Shown piece by piece: positions 53,764 through 64,000 of a DNA stretch of 64,000 nucleotides. Position 1 is the stretch's first letter; every line of letters begins with the position of its first letter. The stretch comes from Echinicola soli. GTDB lineage: Bacteria; Bacteroidota; Bacteroidia; Cytophagales; Cyclobacteriaceae. The notes under the pieces were generated by a model that was not told the origin of the DNA, ran no database searches, and saw nothing but the letters and a program-made list of their open reading frames with translations. The translations under genes and the position numbers were made by a program. Location of the stretch: positions 4,253,001-4,317,000 of the forward strand of contig NZ_CP041253.1 in assembly GCF_006575665.1 (NCBI RefSeq), given 5' to 3'.

Positions 53764-53834
53764 CGAACTAAGCTAAACAAGTTAGTGTTGGGGATAAGAC
53801 AAAGTTTATTTTGATCCAAAATGTCAGAAGGGGA

Positions 53835-55073
53835 ATGAGCAAGAAGCAATATTTTGTAGTTATTTTGATTTTAGGGGCTTTGAGTACCATCAGCCCTTTT
53901 TCCATAGACATGTACCTTCCTGGGTTTCCTTCCATTGCGAAAAACCTGGGAACGAGCATCGCCAATGTGCAGCTTTCCCTTACCAGTTATCTTGTAGGTA
54001 TCGCCATTGGTCAGCTTTTTTATGGTCCCCTATTGGATCGATTTGGGAGAAAAAAACCCTTATATATTGGCTTGCTGATCTACGTGGTGGCTTCCGTCGC
54101 CTGTGCCTTGAGCAATAGTGTTGAAAACTTGATATTAATGCGCTTTATCCAAGCGATTGGCGGCTGTGCAGGAATGGTGGCTGCTCAGGCAATGGTACGG
54201 GACATTTTCCCAGTCAATAAGACCGCACAGGCAATGGCACTTTTGATGTTGGTCATAGCGGTCTCTCCAATGATCGCCCCTACCGTTGGGGGATTTGTAA
54301 CGGCCCATTATGATTGGCATACCATTTTCATGATTTTGGCAGGAATCACCGTAGTGATCTTGATGGCGGCTTATTTCTTCCTTCCTGACGGGGCGATGCC
54401 TGACGCCGAAGTATCCCTGAGACCAAAACAGGTTGTAAAAAAATATGTAGAGGTAACTAAAAACCGCCAATTTTTGGTTTATATGCTTATCGGTGGTGTG
54501 GCCGGGGCTGCCCCATTTGCCTACATCTCCGGTTCCGCAGATGTATTTATGAACATTTACGGTGTGACCGAGCAGCAATATGGATGGATCTTTGCACTGT
54601 TGGCCTTTTCAATGATTGGCTCCACACAACTGAACCATATCCTGCTGAAGAAATTCACCAGCCAGCAAATCATCAAAGTAGCACTGACCTATCAGACGAT
54701 CATAGGCTTTGCGATGATTCTTGGTGTTTGGAATGGGTGGCTAAATGTTTACACACTGATAGGAATGATGTTTATTTTCCTTACTGGTCATGGATTGAGC
54801 AATCCCAATGCCGCAGCACTGACCCTGGCTCCATTCAGCAGAAATGCTGGGAGTGCCGCTGCCATGATGGGCAGTATGCGCATGGCCATGGGCGGTGTAG
54901 TATCCGGAGCAGTCAGTGTCTTCCATAATGGCACTGCTAACCCAATGGTCATCATGATGACGTTCTGTGCGGTAGGCGGCCTACTGACATTGGTCATTGA
55001 CACCAATCAAAAAAGAGTGGAAAAAAAGCGTAAGGCCCTGGAGGAAGAAAAACAACACTCCATGGCTGTATAA
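53835..55073 (+). CDS. MFS multidrug exporter, Bcr/CflA type
   Basis: 412 residues from the ATG at 53,835 (MSKKQYFVVILILGALSTISPFSIDMYLPGFP). Twelve hydrophobic segments; the DMYLPGFP motif of the Bcr/CflA (DHA1) subfamily, the MFS loop LLDRFGRKKPLYIG between helices 2 and 3, and helix-4/5 QAIGGCAGMVAAQAMVRDIF. Drug/proton antiporter in the inner membrane; substrate unknown. Followed by a strong terminator. Confidence 0.9.
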   Translation: MSKKQYFVVILILGALSTISPFSIDMYLPGFPSIAKNLGTSIANVQLSLTSYLVGIAIGQLFYGPLLDRFGRKKPLYIGLLIYVVASVACALSNSVENLILMRFIQAIGGCAGMVAAQAMVRDIFPVNKTAQAMALLMLVIAVSPMIAPTVGGFVTAHYDWHTIFMILAGITVVILMAAYFFLPDGAMPDAEVSLRPKQVVKKYVEVTKNRQFLVYMLIGGVAGAAPFAYISGSADVFMNIYGVTEQQYGWIFALLAFSMIGSTQLNHILLKKFTSQQIIKVALTYQTIIGFAMILGVWNGWLNVYTLIGMMFIFLTGHGLSNPNAAALTLAPFSRNAGSAAAMMGSMRMAMGGVVSGAVSVFHNGTANPMVIMMTFCAVGGLLTLVIDTNQKRVEKKRKALEEEKQHSMAV

Positions 55074-55116
55074 CATTTTCAGTAATAGTTGATTAACAGC
55101 CGGTTTATTTTCAAGA

Positions 55117-55153
55117 AGCCGTTGGTTTGATGTACAAATCAGCGGCTTTTTTA
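55117..55153 (+). terminator. Terminator after the MFS exporter
   Basis: AGCCGTTGGTTTG ... CAAATCAGCGGCT hairpin with a five-base loop, followed by six T. Confidence 0.8.
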
Positions 55154-55257
55154 TGCCCCCTGGGTAAAAGGATCGGAAAATTATGTAAAACCCTATAAAA
55201 ATATCCATTTCCTCCCTGATCCAAGGCAAAAATCGTTTCTCCGCCCAATAAAATTTG

Positions 55258-55265
55258 TATCTTTG
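55258..55265 (+). promoter_or_regulatory. -7 box of the ABC-F gene
   Basis: TATCTTTG, TAnnTTTG type, 32 bases before the ATG. Confidence 0.55.
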
Positions 55266-55275
55266 GGACTTGTAA

Positions 55276-56916
<1,641 letters not shown>

Positions 56917-56941
56917 TTTCCGCCCTATACATTCCTTACCT

Positions 56942-56986
56942 AATCCCTTTTTGAATAGTTTCCGGATGTTCAGAAAGGGATTTTTC
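56942..56986 (+). terminator. Terminator after the ABC-F gene
   Basis: AATCCCTTT ... AAAGGGATT hairpin followed by a T-run, 25 bases past the ABC-F stop and 15 before the next ATG. Confidence 0.65.
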
Positions 56987-57000
56987 AGCTCCATAGACCT

Positions 57001-58182
57001 ATGACTAAATATCCACAAATCACCCTTAAAAAAGGAAAAGAAATTTCACTCAAAAGACGCCATCACTGGGTGTTTTCAGGTGCTATCGCCAAGGCAGACT
57101 CCGGCCTCCAAAATGGCCAGCTTGTGAGCGTATTTAGCCATCGCCATGAATTTCTGGGAACAGGTCATTATCAAAATGGATCCATCACGGTTAGAATAAT
57201 CAGTTTTGAGCCTCGGGAAATCGATGCTTCATTTTGGCAAGAAAAGCTCCTAGATGCCCATCAAATGCGGACCAAGATAGGATTGACCGATAGTCAGGCC
57301 ACTAATGTATATCGGCTGATCCATGGAGAAGGGGACCAACTCCCCGGGCTGATCATTGACCATTACAATGGCACCGCTGTCATACAAGCCCACAGCATAG
57401 GCATGTACCAACATCGGGAGGAAATTTCAAAAGCCCTACAATCAGTTTATGGAGAGAAGCTGAAAGCCGTGTACGATAAAAGTGCGGAAACGCTCAAGGG
57501 ACAAACCAATATCGAAAATCAGTTCCTCTACGGTGAACCCACGACCAACATTGTCTTGGAGAATGGCTGTAAGTATGAGATTGATTGGGAAAAAGGCCAA
57601 AAGACCGGTTTTTTTATTGATCAGCGGGAGAACAGAAAACTTCTCGGGAATTATAGCCAAGGCAAAAAGGTGCTGAACACCTTTTGTTATTCCGGTGGAT
57701 TTTCTATCGCTGCACTGGAAGCAGGCGCCGTAGAGGTGCATTCGGTGGACATTTCTGCCAAAGCCATCGAGCTGACCGAAAAGAACCTACAGCTCAATTC
57801 CGAGTTTAGAGGAAAACATGAATCCAAGGTAGCTGACGTGGTAAAGTATATCCGTGAAATAGAGCATGATTATGACGTGATCGTACTGGATCCTCCAGCC
57901 TTTGCCAAGAACATCAAAGCACGGCACAATGCAGTCCAAGCCTACAAAAGACTGAATGCAGAAGCCATAAAGCACATTAAAGCTGGTGGTATCCTCTTCA
58001 CCTTTAGCTGCTCCCAAGTGGTGGACAAGCAGCTTTTTGCCCACACCATCACTGCTGCAGCCATCGAAGTAGGCAGAAATGTCCGTATCCTCCAACAACT
58101 CACCCAGCCCGCTGATCACCCCATCAATGCTTTCCATACGGAAACGGAATACCTGAAGGGCCTGGTGCTGTATGTGGAATAA
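57001..58182 (+). CDS. RlmI-like class I SAM-dependent rRNA methyltransferase
   Basis: 393 residues. N-terminal PUA-like domain (LKKGKEISLKRRHHWVFSGAI), then DRLPGL-like GDQLPGLIIDHYNG, the SAM site VLNTFCYSGGFSIAALEAGA, VHSVDISAKAIEL, and catalytic VLDPPAFAKN with FSCSQVV. RlmI makes m5C1962 in 23S rRNA; the exact target here is inferred. Convergent with the FNT-family channel gene. Confidence 0.9.
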   Translation: MTKYPQITLKKGKEISLKRRHHWVFSGAIAKADSGLQNGQLVSVFSHRHEFLGTGHYQNGSITVRIISFEPREIDASFWQEKLLDAHQMRTKIGLTDSQATNVYRLIHGEGDQLPGLIIDHYNGTAVIQAHSIGMYQHREEISKALQSVYGEKLKAVYDKSAETLKGQTNIENQFLYGEPTTNIVLENGCKYEIDWEKGQKTGFFIDQRENRKLLGNYSQGKKVLNTFCYSGGFSIAALEAGAVEVHSVDISAKAIELTEKNLQLNSEFRGKHESKVADVVKYIREIEHDYDVIVLDPPAFAKNIKARHNAVQAYKRLNAEAIKHIKAGGILFTFSCSQVVDKQLFAHTITAAAIEVGRNVRILQQLTQPADHPINAFHTETEYLKGLVLYVE

Positions 58183-58231
58183 AGGAGGAAGGTCTTGAGG
58201 TTGGTTTACTGTTTGGGATTTGGAATCCCCA

Positions 58232-59098
58232 TCACTTCACATCAATATTATAAACAAAAGCCCGGTATTTCAGCAAGGCCACGAATACCGCTCCTCCCAC
58301 GGCATTACCAAAGAGTGCAAAAACCTGGAAGTTCAGGTACCTTTCAAAAGTGATATTGGGAGAGCTCACCAAACCTGCGAAGACCTCTACGTTTCCCACA
58401 ATGCTGTGATGCAAGCCTGTAAACGCCATCATGGAGGTAATGATAAAGATGATCACAATCCTGCTCAACGTATCCCGGGACGAAGACAAGAGCCAAGACA
58501 GTAACCCCATCAGCCATCCCGCCAGCAAGGCACTGCTAAAGATCACCAAACTGGAAAAATCCGTAGCATGATGTGCTATTTTCTCCACCACTATCATGTC
58601 AAATATGCCCAATCGAGGGCCAATCCACAATAATAAAGAAGCGATCAGCATTCCACCAATTATATTTCCGGCAATCACCAATCCCCAGATTTTTAACAAA
58701 CTCGACACACTTCGTTTCTTATTTAGCACGGGCAAGGTCAATAAAGAAGTTTGCTCTGTAAAAAGAATGGATTGACCGAGAATAACCATGATAAACCCCA
58801 CAGGATAGACCAATGCTGTTAACTTATAGCTGACATCTTCACCAAGGAATTTGGATGAGTAAGCGTAAACCGCACAGATCAGCAGATAACTGAAGCCAAT
58901 TTCCAACCCTGCAGTCAATGAACTGAGCAATAAGCTGCTCGCCTTCTTATCGTAGGTTTCCAGCCCTTCAGTGATCTGTTCTTTTAGAATTTCGCCATGA
59001 GACTTCGTACCGTCATTAGAAACGGATTTGGATTTTTTTAGCTCAGAATCAATGTTCTTCTGCCGCTTTGCTTCTTCTTTATTGTGCTTCTCTGCCAT
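58232..59098 (-). CDS. Formate/nitrite transporter (FNT) family protein, YfdC-like
   Basis: 288 residues. A charged cytoplasmic N-terminus of ~55 residues (KRQKNIDSELKKSK) precedes six membrane helices with the FNT pattern (TAGLEIGFSYLLICAVYA, QSILFTEQTSLLTLPVL, IAGNIIGG, FTGLHHSIVGNVEVF, FALFGNAVGGAVFV). The long N-terminal extension and the Leu/Thr-rich second loop fit the YfdC-like branch rather than FocA proper. A channel for small anions or their acids; the substrate is not predictable. Confidence 0.85.
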   Translation of the reverse strand: MAEKHNKEEAKRQKNIDSELKKSKSVSNDGTKSHGEILKEQITEGLETYDKKASSLLLSSLTAGLEIGFSYLLICAVYAYSSKFLGEDVSYKLTALVYPVGFIMVILGQSILFTEQTSLLTLPVLNKKRSVSSLLKIWGLVIAGNIIGGMLIASLLLWIGPRLGIFDMIVVEKIAHHATDFSSLVIFSSALLAGWLMGLLSWLLSSSRDTLSRIVIIFIITSMMAFTGLHHSIVGNVEVFAGLVSSPNITFERYLNFQVFALFGNAVGGAVFVALLKYRAFVYNIDVK

Positions 59099-59501
59099 GG
59101 ATATTCCGCTTTAAAACCTCAATAACGCACAAAATCCGTTCTATTCATAACTTGGGGATTGTAAAATTGTAGGATTGGAAAAGAGGTCGTCATTCGATAC
59201 GAATATCCAGTAATCAATGGGGCCTGGGTACCTGGGTGCAAGCCGTGTCTATTTCTGCTATCCTTCTTCTTAATATTATTCTCTTTCATAAAACTTTCCT
59301 CTTGCACTTGACATGCTCATCTTTTGTACTTCCCTGATTATAGTTGACCGGATTAATTATTAGATTTCATTGTCAAACATAGTAATTAACTGCTCTTTCC
59401 CTAGATGGAATTTTAAACCAATTCCTGTCAAACTCCTCCGGACTTTTGCTCATTTTTGCTATAATGAGAGCTGTGACCAATCATGACGAATTGTCTGCTC
59501 C

Positions 59502-59766
59502 AAGCAGGCTTGTCTGGTGCAAGCAGGCTTGTCTGGTGCAAAACAAGTTTGTCTGAAGCCAAGCAGGCTTGTCTGGTGCAAAACAAGTTTGTCTGAAGCC
59601 AAGCAGGCTTGTCTGGTGCAAAACAGGCTTGTCTGATGCAAAACAAGTTTGTCTGAAGCCAAGCAGGCTTGTCTGGTGCAAAACAGGCTTGTCTGAAGCC
59701 AAGCAGGCTTGTCTGGTGCAAAACAGGCTTGTCTGAAGCCAAGCAGGCTTGTCTGAAGCCAAGCAG
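59502..59766. repeat. 20-bp tandem minisatellite, about 13 units
   Basis: Units alternate between AAGCAGGCTTGTCTGGTGCA, AAACAAGTTTGTCTGAAGCC and hybrids; all are 20 bp except the first, 19 bp. Each contains a small palindrome (CAAGC-AG-GCTTG or ACAA-GT-TTGT). There are no unique spacers and no cas genes, so it is not a CRISPR array. The period is not a multiple of three. Confidence 0.85.
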
Positions 59767-59972
59767 GGAGGAACAGCTTGTCCCGTAAGCTATCGGGAAC
59801 GAGGCAGTCTCGTCTAAAGAGAAGGAGATTGCTTCACTCCGTTGCTGTGTTCGCAATAGCCTGCCCTGATACTTTCGGGGATGTTACACGTGTCTTAAGT
59901 CTCAATACTCACTACTTGATACTCTATTCCTAGCTTTCTTCTTTTATCTGCACTAGAAACTATTTGAATATG

Positions 59973-59980
59973 TATATTTG
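59973..59980 (+). promoter_or_regulatory. -7 box of lhgO
   Basis: TATATTTG, TAnnTTTG type, 58 bases before the lhgO ATG. Confidence 0.55.
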
Positions 59981-60037
59981 TCCATCATTACTTTTAGCAC
60001 ATAATTTGTCAATGTTTAAAACACCTGACGTAAAAAA

Positions 60038-61240
60038 ATGACATACGATATCGCAATTGTGGGTGGTGGCATCGTGGGCCTGGCCACTGGACTAAAGATA
60101 ATACTGCAGCGACCAGAACTTAATGTGGTCGTCCTGGAAAAAGAAAGTGAATTGGCCAAACACCAAACCGGCAATAATTCCGGCGTGATCCACTCGGGCC
60201 TGTACTACAAGCCTGGGTCACTAAAAGCCACCAATTGCATCAATGGATACCATGAACTGGTAAAATTCTGTGAAGAGGAAAATATTCCATTCGAAATTAC
60301 CGGAAAAGTGGTGGTCGCCACCAATGATGAGCAGCTACCGTTGCTTCAAAGCCTTCTGAAAAGGGGGCTGCAAAATGGACTGAAAGGAACTCGTCAGATC
60401 ACCTTGGACGAGCTCAAAGAGTATGAACCCTACGCTAAAGGCGTGGCGGCCCTACACGTGCCACAAACCGGCATCGTGGATTATAAAAAAGTGGCTTTGG
60501 CATACGGTGAAAAGTTCAAATCCCTTGGTGGAGAAATCCTTCTCAATCACAAGGTCAAAAAAATCCATCATAAAGCTGATCAAACGGAGCTTATCACTTC
60601 TGGCAAAACCATTGTTTCCCGCCTTATGATCAACTGTGCGGGACTTTATTCCGATAAGGTCGCCGATATGAACGGTGAACTGGACCTGGATGTCAAGATC
60701 ATTCCTTTTCGCGGGGAATACTACAAACTCAAAAAAGAGCGGGAATACCTGGTCAAAAACCTCATTTATCCAGTCCCAGACCCTAACTTCCCTTTCCTTG
60801 GCGTGCACTTTACCCGAATGATGAAAGGCGGTGTAGAAGCCGGACCAAATGCGGTCATGGCCTTCAAACGCGAAGGATACAAAAGGACGGATTTTAACCT
60901 CAAAGAATTCCGTGAATCCATCACTTGGCCAGGCCTTCAGAAAGTCGCTGCCAAATATTGGAAAACCGGTATCGGTGAATACTACCGCTCCTTCTCCAAA
61001 GCAGCCTTTACCACTGCCCTGCAAGAGCTGATCCCTGACATCAAAGAAGATGACCTCGTGGACGGTGGCGCAGGCGTGCGTGCCCAAGCTTGCGATCGTA
61101 CAGGCGGCTTACTGGATGATTTTGCCATCACGGAAAATACCCACGCCATCAACGTTCTCAATGCCCCTAGTCCAGCTGCTACCTCTTCCCTGTCCATCGG
61201 CGGAACGGTTTCCGAACTGGCCTTGAAGCGGTTTTTATGA
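60038..61240 (+). CDS. lhgO: L-2-hydroxyglutarate oxidase
   Basis: 400 residues, FAD-dependent DAO superfamily. Dinucleotide-binding IAIVGGGIVGLATGLKI, then KHQTGNNSGVIHSGLYYKPGSLKA, IINCAGLYSDKVA-like and the C-terminal GAGVRAQACDRTGGLLDDFAI and NAPSPAATSSLSIG, characteristic of LhgO/YgaF. Oxidises L-2-hydroxyglutarate to 2-oxoglutarate. Monocistronic by spacing. Confidence 0.92.
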   Translation: MTYDIAIVGGGIVGLATGLKIILQRPELNVVVLEKESELAKHQTGNNSGVIHSGLYYKPGSLKATNCINGYHELVKFCEEENIPFEITGKVVVATNDEQLPLLQSLLKRGLQNGLKGTRQITLDELKEYEPYAKGVAALHVPQTGIVDYKKVALAYGEKFKSLGGEILLNHKVKKIHHKADQTELITSGKTIVSRLMINCAGLYSDKVADMNGELDLDVKIIPFRGEYYKLKKEREYLVKNLIYPVPDPNFPFLGVHFTRMMKGGVEAGPNAVMAFKREGYKRTDFNLKEFRESITWPGLQKVAAKYWKTGIGEYYRSFSKAAFTTALQELIPDIKEDDLVDGGAGVRAQACDRTGGLLDDFAITENTHAINVLNAPSPAATSSLSIGGTVSELALKRFL

Positions 61241-61540
61241 TGACATAATTTCATCCCTCCAACGAGAAAACCGTCATTACAAACGTAGCGAAGGCAGCGT
61301 GAAGAAGTGATTGAAAGAGGAGGCTGTGTTCGAAGCGACAGATTCCTGGGATTGCATGAAGCGGAAGAAATATTCCTGTACTATCGACACGAGATTGCTT
61401 CGTTCCCGATATCGGGACAGGCTATACTTCCTACCGATGACGTAATTTTAACCGTCATAGCGAACGGAGTGACAGCGGAATGAAGCAATTTCTTTCTTCA
61501 CTAGTGCGTCCGCAATTTACCTGACAAACTTAAACCAAAA
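61241..61540. other. Intergenic region with palindromic repeats
   Basis: Contains CCCGATATCGGGACAGGCT (61,405-61,423), a member of the palindrome family inserted in the RHS genes, and AACGGAGTGACAGCGGAATG-type sequence related to the dispersed repeat at 23,500. No gene. Confidence 0.6.
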
Positions 61541-61957
61541 ATGCCTCTAAAATATATCCGAACGGTTCTATTTTCCTTTATACTCTTCGTCATCTCATTA
61601 TCCTCCGCCTTGGCCCAAGCCAAAAATTGGAAGGAGAAGGACTATGCTGACGCCATCCAGGAATTGATCGGCGGCGAGCGGGAATATGCAGTTCAAAGTG
61701 GCCGGGTAGACCTGCTGACGGAAGAACGTGCCTTTGAAGTGGAATGGGCCAACAAATGGAAAAATGCCATTGGCCAGTCGCTGTGGTATGGACTCCAGAC
61801 CAACCGGAAACCGGGAATTATCCTGATCCTTCGTTCCAGAAAGGACTACAAATACTACATCCAACTCAATTCAGCCCTGAACTATGCCAAATTGCAGGAT
61901 GAAATTGTAGTCTATATTTATCCGGATGATTTTAAGGAGAAAAGAGAGAAGTATTAG
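61541..61957 (+). CDS. Small secreted protein with a PD-(D/E)XK-like pattern
   Basis: 138 residues with a signal peptide (LFSFILFVISLSSALAQA). The mature part reads GRVDLLTEERAFEVEWANKWKNAIGQSLWYGLQTNRKPGIILIL: an acidic residue after GRV, then EVE, then a basic helix with GQSLWY, the order seen in PD-(D/E)XK nuclease-fold proteins. Catalytic ability and substrate are unproven; export would be unusual for a nuclease of this type. Single gene. Confidence 0.55.
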   Translation: MPLKYIRTVLFSFILFVISLSSALAQAKNWKEKDYADAIQELIGGEREYAVQSGRVDLLTEERAFEVEWANKWKNAIGQSLWYGLQTNRKPGIILILRSRKDYKYYIQLNSALNYAKLQDEIVVYIYPDDFKEKREKY

Positions 61958-61985
61958 GGCCATCGATGAACATGCATAAACTCAG

Positions 61986-62360
61986 ATGGGATTGAGAGGT
62001 CTGATCGGAAAAACAGGAATGTTAAAGTTCTTTCCTTCTAGCTTCTTTACCCCACCAAGGTCTTTGGCCCACAGGCTTTTTGGAACGGATAAGAAAGAAT
62101 TGTTAAACAGTATTTTGGACCTTACCGACACATTATTCACCAAATGGGCAGTAATACAGCTGGTGAAATGGAAAAATAGAAAGAGAATTGAAAATTTAAT
62201 TAAAATATCGGGAACCAAAGACAAACTAAACCCTGCTAGCAATATTGATAAAAATACCTACCTTATCGTAAACGGAGAACACTTTATGATCGTTGATAAA
62301 GCAGATGAAATAAGTCAACTTATCAATCAACAGTTACCATTACTTTTCACTGACCAATAG
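61986..62360 (+). CDS. Hypothetical protein
   Basis: 124 residues, basic, no signal peptide, no recognised motif. The middle is helical (KELLNSILDLTDTLFTKWAVIQLVKWKNRKRIENLI); the end has a short strand pair (YLIVNGEHFMIVDKADEI). It lies 29 bases after the small secreted gene and 55 before the hydrolase, in the same direction. Start and coding status are uncertain. Confidence 0.4.
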   Translation: MGLRGLIGKTGMLKFFPSSFFTPPRSLAHRLFGTDKKELLNSILDLTDTLFTKWAVIQLVKWKNRKRIENLIKISGTKDKLNPASNIDKNTYLIVNGEHFMIVDKADEISQLINQQLPLLFTDQ

Positions 62361-62414
62361 ACCCATTATGGTAACCTGGCCTTTAAGAACCATAAAAACC
62401 TTGCGGATACCATT

Positions 62415-63419
62415 ATGAAGACGAACTTGATTTTAGCATTAACCATGTTTTTAGGTGTAACCTACAATGTCTCTGCCCAAAGCGAAGGCCTCAAGTGGCT
62501 GGATATTGAACTCTCCAATTACCAATATCCTTATGAAGTTCACACCATCGATCTGGACGTGCAGGAACAACATCTCCACATGGCCTACATGGATGTAAAA
62601 CCCAGTAACTATAATGGCAAAAATATCCTCCTGCTGCATGGCAAAAACTTTAATGGAGCCTATTGGGAGACCACCATCGAGGCACTGACCCAGAAAGGAT
62701 TCAGGGTCATTGTGCCTGATCAGATCGGCTTTGGCAAAAGCTCCAAACCAAGCCATTTTCATTATACCTTCCAGCAATTGGCCCAAAATACCAAAGCAGT
62801 ACTGGACGAGATTGGTGTTGACCAGACCGCAGTACTTGGCCATTCCATGGGCGGTATGTTGGCGACCAGGTTCGCGCTGATGTATCCTGAAATCACCGAA
62901 AAGCTGGTCTTGGAAAATCCCATCGGACTGGAGGATTGGAAGCTGAAAGTTCCCTACAAACCTGTGGAATGGTGGTACCAAAATGAACTGAAGAAAGACT
63001 ACGATGCCATCAAAAATTACCAGAAGGAAAGCTACTATGACAATAAATGGAAGCCTGAATACGACGAATGGGTAAATTTACTGGCCGGATGGACCTTTAA
63101 TTCCGACTATGAAACCATCGCTTGGAATGCAGCACTCACCTACGACATGATCTTTACCCAGCCAGTGGTATATGAATTTAAAAATGTCACCGCACCTACA
63201 CTATTGATCATCGGTACCCGTGACAGAACTGCGCTGGGAAAACCATTGGTCACCGAAGAAGTCAGGACGACGATGGGGCTTTATGAAGAGTTAGGCAAAA
63301 AAACACAAAATCGCATACCCGATGCCCAATTGGTGGAAATCGACAACATCGGTCACTTACCACATATCGAAAGTTTCGATCGATTTATCCAGCCACTGGT
63401 TCACTTTCTAAGTGAATAA
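62415..63419 (+). CDS. Secreted alpha/beta hydrolase
   Basis: 334 residues with a signal peptide (MKTNLILALTMFLGVTYNVSAQ). Alpha/beta-hydrolase fold: oxyanion region LLLHGKNFNGAYW, nucleophile elbow GHSMGG, catalytic Asp in IIGTRDRTA and His in IGHLPHIE. Resembles epoxide-hydrolase/esterase-like enzymes; the substrate is unknown. Probably periplasmic. Confidence 0.9.
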   Translation: MKTNLILALTMFLGVTYNVSAQSEGLKWLDIELSNYQYPYEVHTIDLDVQEQHLHMAYMDVKPSNYNGKNILLLHGKNFNGAYWETTIEALTQKGFRVIVPDQIGFGKSSKPSHFHYTFQQLAQNTKAVLDEIGVDQTAVLGHSMGGMLATRFALMYPEITEKLVLENPIGLEDWKLKVPYKPVEWWYQNELKKDYDAIKNYQKESYYDNKWKPEYDEWVNLLAGWTFNSDYETIAWNAALTYDMIFTQPVVYEFKNVTAPTLLIIGTRDRTALGKPLVTEEVRTTMGLYEELGKKTQNRIPDAQLVEIDNIGHLPHIESFDRFIQPLVHFLSE

Positions 63420-63563
63420 CACCAATATGCTCAACCTCATTGCCCACAAAGATAATGTTGATTTTTTCACAGAACTCACCAAAACCTAGCCCACTCTGTG
63501 AATTCCGTGTGTTCTGATAGCAATTCAACCTTATGACTTTAATGTAATTCGCTCTATTCCACC

Positions 63564-64000
63564 ATGGCCAACCGCTTTCAAAACACCTTTCGCGCCTTAC
63601 ATTCTTCCAATTATAGGATTTTCATTACAGGCCAAGCCATTTCACGCATTGGAACGTGGATGGAAAGGACGGCTGTGAGTTGGGTAGTATACGAAATGAC
63701 CAACTCCACTTTTATGCTTGGACTTACTGCTTTCGTTTCACAATTTCCATCCTTCCTGTTTTCCTTGTACGGTGGTATTTTGTCAGACAAGTATCCAAGG
63801 CTCAAAATCGTCATGATCACCCAAGTCGCCTCCTTTTTGCAAGCGGCTCTTTTAGCTTTTATCGTGCTAAGTGGAGATACGGAAATATGGCATATTCTGA
63901 CCCTGATCACCCTTTTGGGCATTATAAATGCCTTTGACATTCCTGCCAGGCAATCTCTCCTACATCAGCTGCTCTCCCACCCAGAGGACTTACCAAACGC
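63564..64000 (+). CDS. MFS transporter, N-terminal part (runs off the window)
   Basis: The first ~145 residues are visible from the ATG at 63,564 (MANRFQNTFRALHSSNYRIF). They include GQAISRIGTWMERTAVSWVVYEMT and the MFS loop GGILSDKYPRLKIVMITQ. The pattern fits the EntS/MFS_3-type exporter family (SNYRxFxxGQxxSxxGTWMQ). It continues past 64,000. Confidence 0.85.
   Translation, partial: MANRFQNTFRALHSSNYRIFITGQAISRIGTWMERTAVSWVVYEMTNSTFMLGLTAFVSQFPSFLFSLYGGILSDKYPRLKIVMITQVASFLQAALLAFIVLSGDTEIWHILTLITLLGIINAFDIPARQSLLHQLLSHPEDLPN

Larger units (their letters stand above)
53060..53834. other. Divergent intergenic region with nested MITEs
   Basis: Between the surface-protein gene and the MFS exporter. 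It holds MITE-2 copy 3, itself interrupted by MITE-1 copy 2 (both annotated separately), and the exporter's promoter box. No gene. Confidence 0.7.
59099..60037. other. Intergenic region with a minisatellite and a dispersed repeat
   Basis: Contains the 20-bp tandem repeat (59,502-59,766), followed at about 59,770-59,885 by the inverted copy of the repeat at 23,461-23,552, beginning with a GTCCCG-TAAGCTA-TCGGGA palindrome. The lhgO promoter box lies at 59,973. Open frames across the minisatellite in all phases are by-products of the repeat. Confidence 0.65.

Noticed and set aside
59502..59766. CRISPR array
   Set aside because: Units are contiguous 20-bp repeats without unique spacers, and no cas genes are present.
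59428..59856. Repetitive minus-strand open frames with ACLASDKPxxxHQTS repeats
   Set aside because: They come from the 20-bp minisatellite, which is open in all three phases; there is no start context or conserved domain.

Overview
The window looks like chromosomal DNA of a Bacteroidota species, most likely order Cytophagales, family Cyclobacteriaceae (Echinicola/Algoriphagus-like). This assignment is an inference from type IX secretion C-terminal signals, gliding-type C-terminal domains, TAnnTTTG promoters, and GSCFA, GIN-domain and TM2 proteins. No ribosomal RNA is present to confirm it.

Region 1 (1-19,100, all minus strand) is an accessory island built from one RHS/YD-repeat polymorphic toxin gene and, downstream of it, a train of orphan C-terminal cassettes. 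Each cassette repeats part of the RHS core and then carries a different toxin-like tip followed by a small gene that overlaps it or lies within a few bases (a probable immunity gene). Read in transcription order I count the main gene (about 19,089-14,884) plus eight further cassettes, called C3 to C10 below; C10 runs off the left edge. Immunity candidates include a SUKH-like protein next to an HNH-like nuclease tip, a lipoprotein, several one- or two-helix membrane proteins, a helical protein and an Imm42-like protein. The main gene is decayed: its 5' end abuts an IS3-family transposase fragment, it has an in-frame TAA, and several cassettes have frameshifts, an amber codon or small palindromic insertions. 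Many of those insertions belong to one palindrome family (arms CCCG...CGGGACAGGCT) that also occurs between genes.

Region 2 (19,900-46,700) is ordinary chromosome: a PASTA protein, T9SS cargo and rhodanese operon; a DinB-like protein; an Ada-type regulator/alkyltransferase; a Gfo/Idh/MocA oxidoreductase; a TruC-like pseudouridine synthase; an M28 peptidase; a GIN/TM2/DUF2752 membrane operon; a GSCFA protein; tyrS; a TetR regulator; an SDR oxidoreductase; a BrkB-like membrane protein; an MBL hydrolase/patatin/acyltransferase operon; accA; a DUF502 protein; and a divergent pair of LamG-like surface-protein genes, one of them a membrane-anchored putative regulator.

Region 3 (46,700-48,600) is a tRNA-Asp cluster: two intact tRNA-Asp(GTC) genes and three tRNA-like remnants whose anticodon arm is occupied by a CCCGA/TCGGG palindrome, inside a 333-bp direct duplication.

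Region 4 (48,600-64,000) carries ilvA, a large SprB/PKD gliding-type surface protein, a Bcr/CflA-like exporter, a YbiT-like ABC-F ATPase, an RlmI-like rRNA methyltransferase, a formate/nitrite-type channel, a 20-bp minisatellite, L-2-hydroxyglutarate oxidase, two small uncharacterised proteins, a secreted alpha/beta hydrolase and the start of another MFS exporter.

Two families of small non-coding elements with terminal inverted repeats are scattered between genes. In several copies the flanks show 9- to 11-bp duplications, and one copy of family 1 is nested inside a copy of family 2.
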